A stretch of DNA of 64,000 nucleotides, taken from positions 181,355-245,354 of the forward strand of contig JAFGEQ010000015.1 in assembly GCA_016931515.1 (NCBI GenBank). Reading direction: 5' to 3'. The notes below the pieces were generated by a model. It saw nothing but the letters and a program-made list of their open reading frames with translations, searched no databases and was not told the origin of the DNA. This stretch comes from a candidate division CSSED10-310 bacterium (GTDB lineage Bacteria; CSSED10-310). The stretch's first letter is position 1, and every line of letters begins with the position of its first letter. Positions 62,336-64,000 of the stretch are shown piece after piece. The position numbers and the translations under genes are program-made.

Positions 62336-63793
62336 ATGACGAGAAGATTACTCTCTGTCCTCATTATCCTGCTCACTGGATGCGCCCATCTGCCACACAC
62401 TCCGTTCGATGCCCGGGAAACCGTGCCTGCCGCAGCGCTGGTATCGGATTTCGATCTGATGCGGTCGGCACTGGAACAGGCGCATCCCGGTCTGTATGAT
62501 TTCACCGTAAAAACCGAAATGGATGCCCTGTTCGTCTCTATCAGGGCGGAACTCACGCACGGGATGACCGAATCGGATTTTCTTCGCCGGATCGCTCCGC
62601 TGAACGGAGCCATCGGGTGCGGGCACACGGCGATCCTGCCGTCCGTCGCAATGCGGACGTATCTGATGGAAAATGCAGGCCTGTTCCCATGCGATGTGCG
62701 GATCGCAGGAGGCGACATGTTCGTGTTCCGATGTTATGTACCGAGACATGAGGACCTGAAAGGGAAAAAGATAGTGTCCATCAACGGGACTCCGGCGGAC
62801 GATCTGATTGAGCAGTTCAACGAGGTCCTGCCGACCGACGGACGCAACGTAACGCATCAGTATAAACTGCTCGACGGGCGGATGCGGTATTACTATGCGG
62901 CGTTTATCGGGATGCCCGGAGCATTCGCGATCACGCTCGCGGATGATCACCGGGACAGCAGTCTCAGCATGACCGTGACTCTGCCGGCCATGGCGGAATC
63001 AGCGCTTCGAACGCATACGGATTATGTCAGCCCGGATTCGGATGATCGGGACCTTTTAACCTTTGATATTCAGGAAGATGCGTCGACAGCCGTCATGACG
63101 ATCCGGTCTTTTGGCGGATCAGAAGATTACATGCCTTTTCTCGAAAATTCGTTCAAAGAACTGCGGGACAAGACCATCGACAACCTTATCGTCGACCTGC
63201 GCGACAATGGCGGCGGGGAGGATGAATACGGAGCGGCGCTGGCGGCATATCTGCTCGATCAGCCGTTCCGCTATTACCGATCGCTGGATGTAAAAACCGA
63301 TCACATCGATTTCCAGCGATACACCGACCTGACACGCAGCGATATTCATGAAATGCAAAGCATGATCGTCAAGAGTGACGACGGCTGGTATCACGTCGGA
63401 CTCGAGCATCACCCATGTTTGTCTCAAATCACCCCCCGGGAGCCGGGTTTTCGAGGGAAAGTGCTGGTGTTGATCGACGGCGGAAGCTTTTCGGCGACGT
63501 CCGAAGTTGCGGCCATTCTGCAAGAACATCACCGGGCCGAATTCATCGGCGAGGAGACCGGAGGTCGCTGCTCCGGAAACAACAGCGGTTACATGACGAT
63601 TCTCACCCTGCCGGAAACCGGCATCCGGGTCGTGCTGCCGTTCGTCCGGTATGTGCTTGAAGTCGATGGGTGCGACCATCCGGACAGGGGTGTCTTTCCT
63701 GATTATTTTGTCGAACCATCAATTGATGATGTAATCAATGGTATCGACAGGGTGATGATGGAGGCGGAGGGGATGTTGAAGATTGAAAATTGA
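62336..63793 (+). CDS. S41-like peptidase, lipoprotein
   Basis: The ATG at 62336 has AGGAGG nine bases upstream and starts a lipoprotein signal (MTRRLLSVLIILLTGC, Cys16). The 485-residue product has a region near residue 45-130 (LEQAHPGLYDF, GAIGCGHTAILPS) typical of tricorn-like S41 proteins, a PDZ-like KGKKIVSINGTPADDLIEQF, the core DNLIVDLRDNGGGEDEYG, and LVLIDGGSFSATSEVA with the likely catalytic serine. It is a paralogue of the gene at 56039-57589 but keeps the more standard serine motif. It probably acts at the periplasmic face of a membrane. Confidence 0.9.
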   Translation: MTRRLLSVLIILLTGCAHLPHTPFDARETVPAAALVSDFDLMRSALEQAHPGLYDFTVKTEMDALFVSIRAELTHGMTESDFLRRIAPLNGAIGCGHTAILPSVAMRTYLMENAGLFPCDVRIAGGDMFVFRCYVPRHEDLKGKKIVSINGTPADDLIEQFNEVLPTDGRNVTHQYKLLDGRMRYYYAAFIGMPGAFAITLADDHRDSSLSMTVTLPAMAESALRTHTDYVSPDSDDRDLLTFDIQEDASTAVMTIRSFGGSEDYMPFLENSFKELRDKTIDNLIVDLRDNGGGEDEYGAALAAYLLDQPFRYYRSLDVKTDHIDFQRYTDLTRSDIHEMQSMIVKSDDGWYHVGLEHHPCLSQITPREPGFRGKVLVLIDGGSFSATSEVAAILQEHHRAEFIGEETGGRCSGNNSGYMTILTLPETGIRVVLPFVRYVLEVDGCDHPDRGVFPDYFVEPSIDDVINGIDRVMMEAEGMLKIEN

Positions 63794-63810
63794 AAGTTGA
63801 AAGAGCTTCA

Positions 63811-63928
63811 CTTCCCTCACCCCGGCCTTCGGCCGACCCTCTCCCATCCGCTACGCTGGGCGCTGCGCTCCCTCACCCGCCGTCCTCCGGACGGCACCCT
63901 CTCCCATCCGCTACGCTGGGAGAGATAA
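63811..63928. repeat. Tandem hairpin repeat of about 60 bases
   Basis: Two units, each with CCCTCACCC, a small hairpin, ACCCTCTCCC and ATCCGCTACGCTGGG. The hairpin arms differ in sequence but keep pairing (GGCC-TTC-GGCC in the first; CCGTCC-TCC-GGACGG in the second). The second unit closes as CTCTCCCA / TGGGAGAG. It lies just after the S41-like gene and resembles the CCCTCACCC/CCCTCTCCC class of intergenic repeats. The last ~70 bases of the window hold nothing I can name. Confidence 0.75.
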
Positions 63929-64000
63929 TATGAGAAGGCTGACCCCCCTGCGAAGTATAGTATAAACTATCTTCAAGTTACTTTAACCCGTGCTTTACGC

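Overview
The window looks like a chromosomal segment of an uncultivated, Gram-negative-type (diderm) heterotrophic bacterium of about 50% GC. An LpxL/HtrB-type acyltransferase, several lipoprotein signals and many large secreted proteins point to an outer membrane. The Pro/Thr-rich linkers, dockerin-like tails, GEVED domains and beta-helix proteins resemble those of poorly cultivated environmental phyla, but I cannot name the phylum from sequence alone. Start sites mostly carry AGGAGG-type ribosome sites; GTG and TTG starts occur. I saw no rRNA, tRNA, insertion sequence, phage gene or CRISPR array.

Layout. 0-9.3 kb: a truncated family-5 solute-binding protein, an inverted pair of GT4 glycosyltransferase paralogues around an Smr-domain gene, and a minus-strand operon (asparagine-synthase-like protein, CinA, TIGR01777 epimerase, two GT4 enzymes, Smr). 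9.3-13.4 kb: an RluA-type pseudouridine synthase, an M55 D-aminopeptidase and a secreted trypsin-fold protease. 13.6-22.9 kb: a lipoprotein with a sulfatase-fold lipoprotein, then EF-G and a YfhO-like membrane protein. 22.8-29.1 kb: a minus-strand group of glutamine synthetase, two GT2 enzymes, one GT4 enzyme and an LpxL-type acyltransferase.

29.2-46.1 kb is the most distinctive part: a plus-strand block of very large secreted proteins. Three clan-CD cysteine proteases (one legumain/caspase-like, two gingipain-like C25) carry the same C-terminal series: an Ig-like domain, an Fn3-like domain, a MAM/jelly-roll-like domain, a Pro/Thr linker and a Cys-containing dockerin-like pair. Each is followed by its own terminator. 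After them come a double-GEVED protein and a small secreted protein, both ending in (I/L)PATG plus a membrane segment and basic tail, and a roughly 1390-residue parallel beta-helix protein whose frame is broken once by TGA.

46.3-64 kb: an SGNH hydrolase; a minus-strand operon for a GT39-type transferase, a methyltransferase and a GT4 enzyme; an APH-type kinase and a GNAT acetyltransferase; a plus-strand run of a secreted unknown, a nitroreductase, an S41-like peptidase and a DUF4405-like membrane protein; a secreted Kelch-type propeller whose C-terminal domain matches that of the trypsin-fold protease; a DUF488 protein; a nucleotidyltransferase with a small partner; and a second S41-like lipoprotein. 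The last 6 kb is rich in short palindromic and G-rich repeats.

Overall the segment serves the cell surface: polysaccharide and lipid assembly on one side, secreted proteolysis and adhesion on the other, with a few housekeeping genes (fusA, cinA, glnA, rluA-type) between them.
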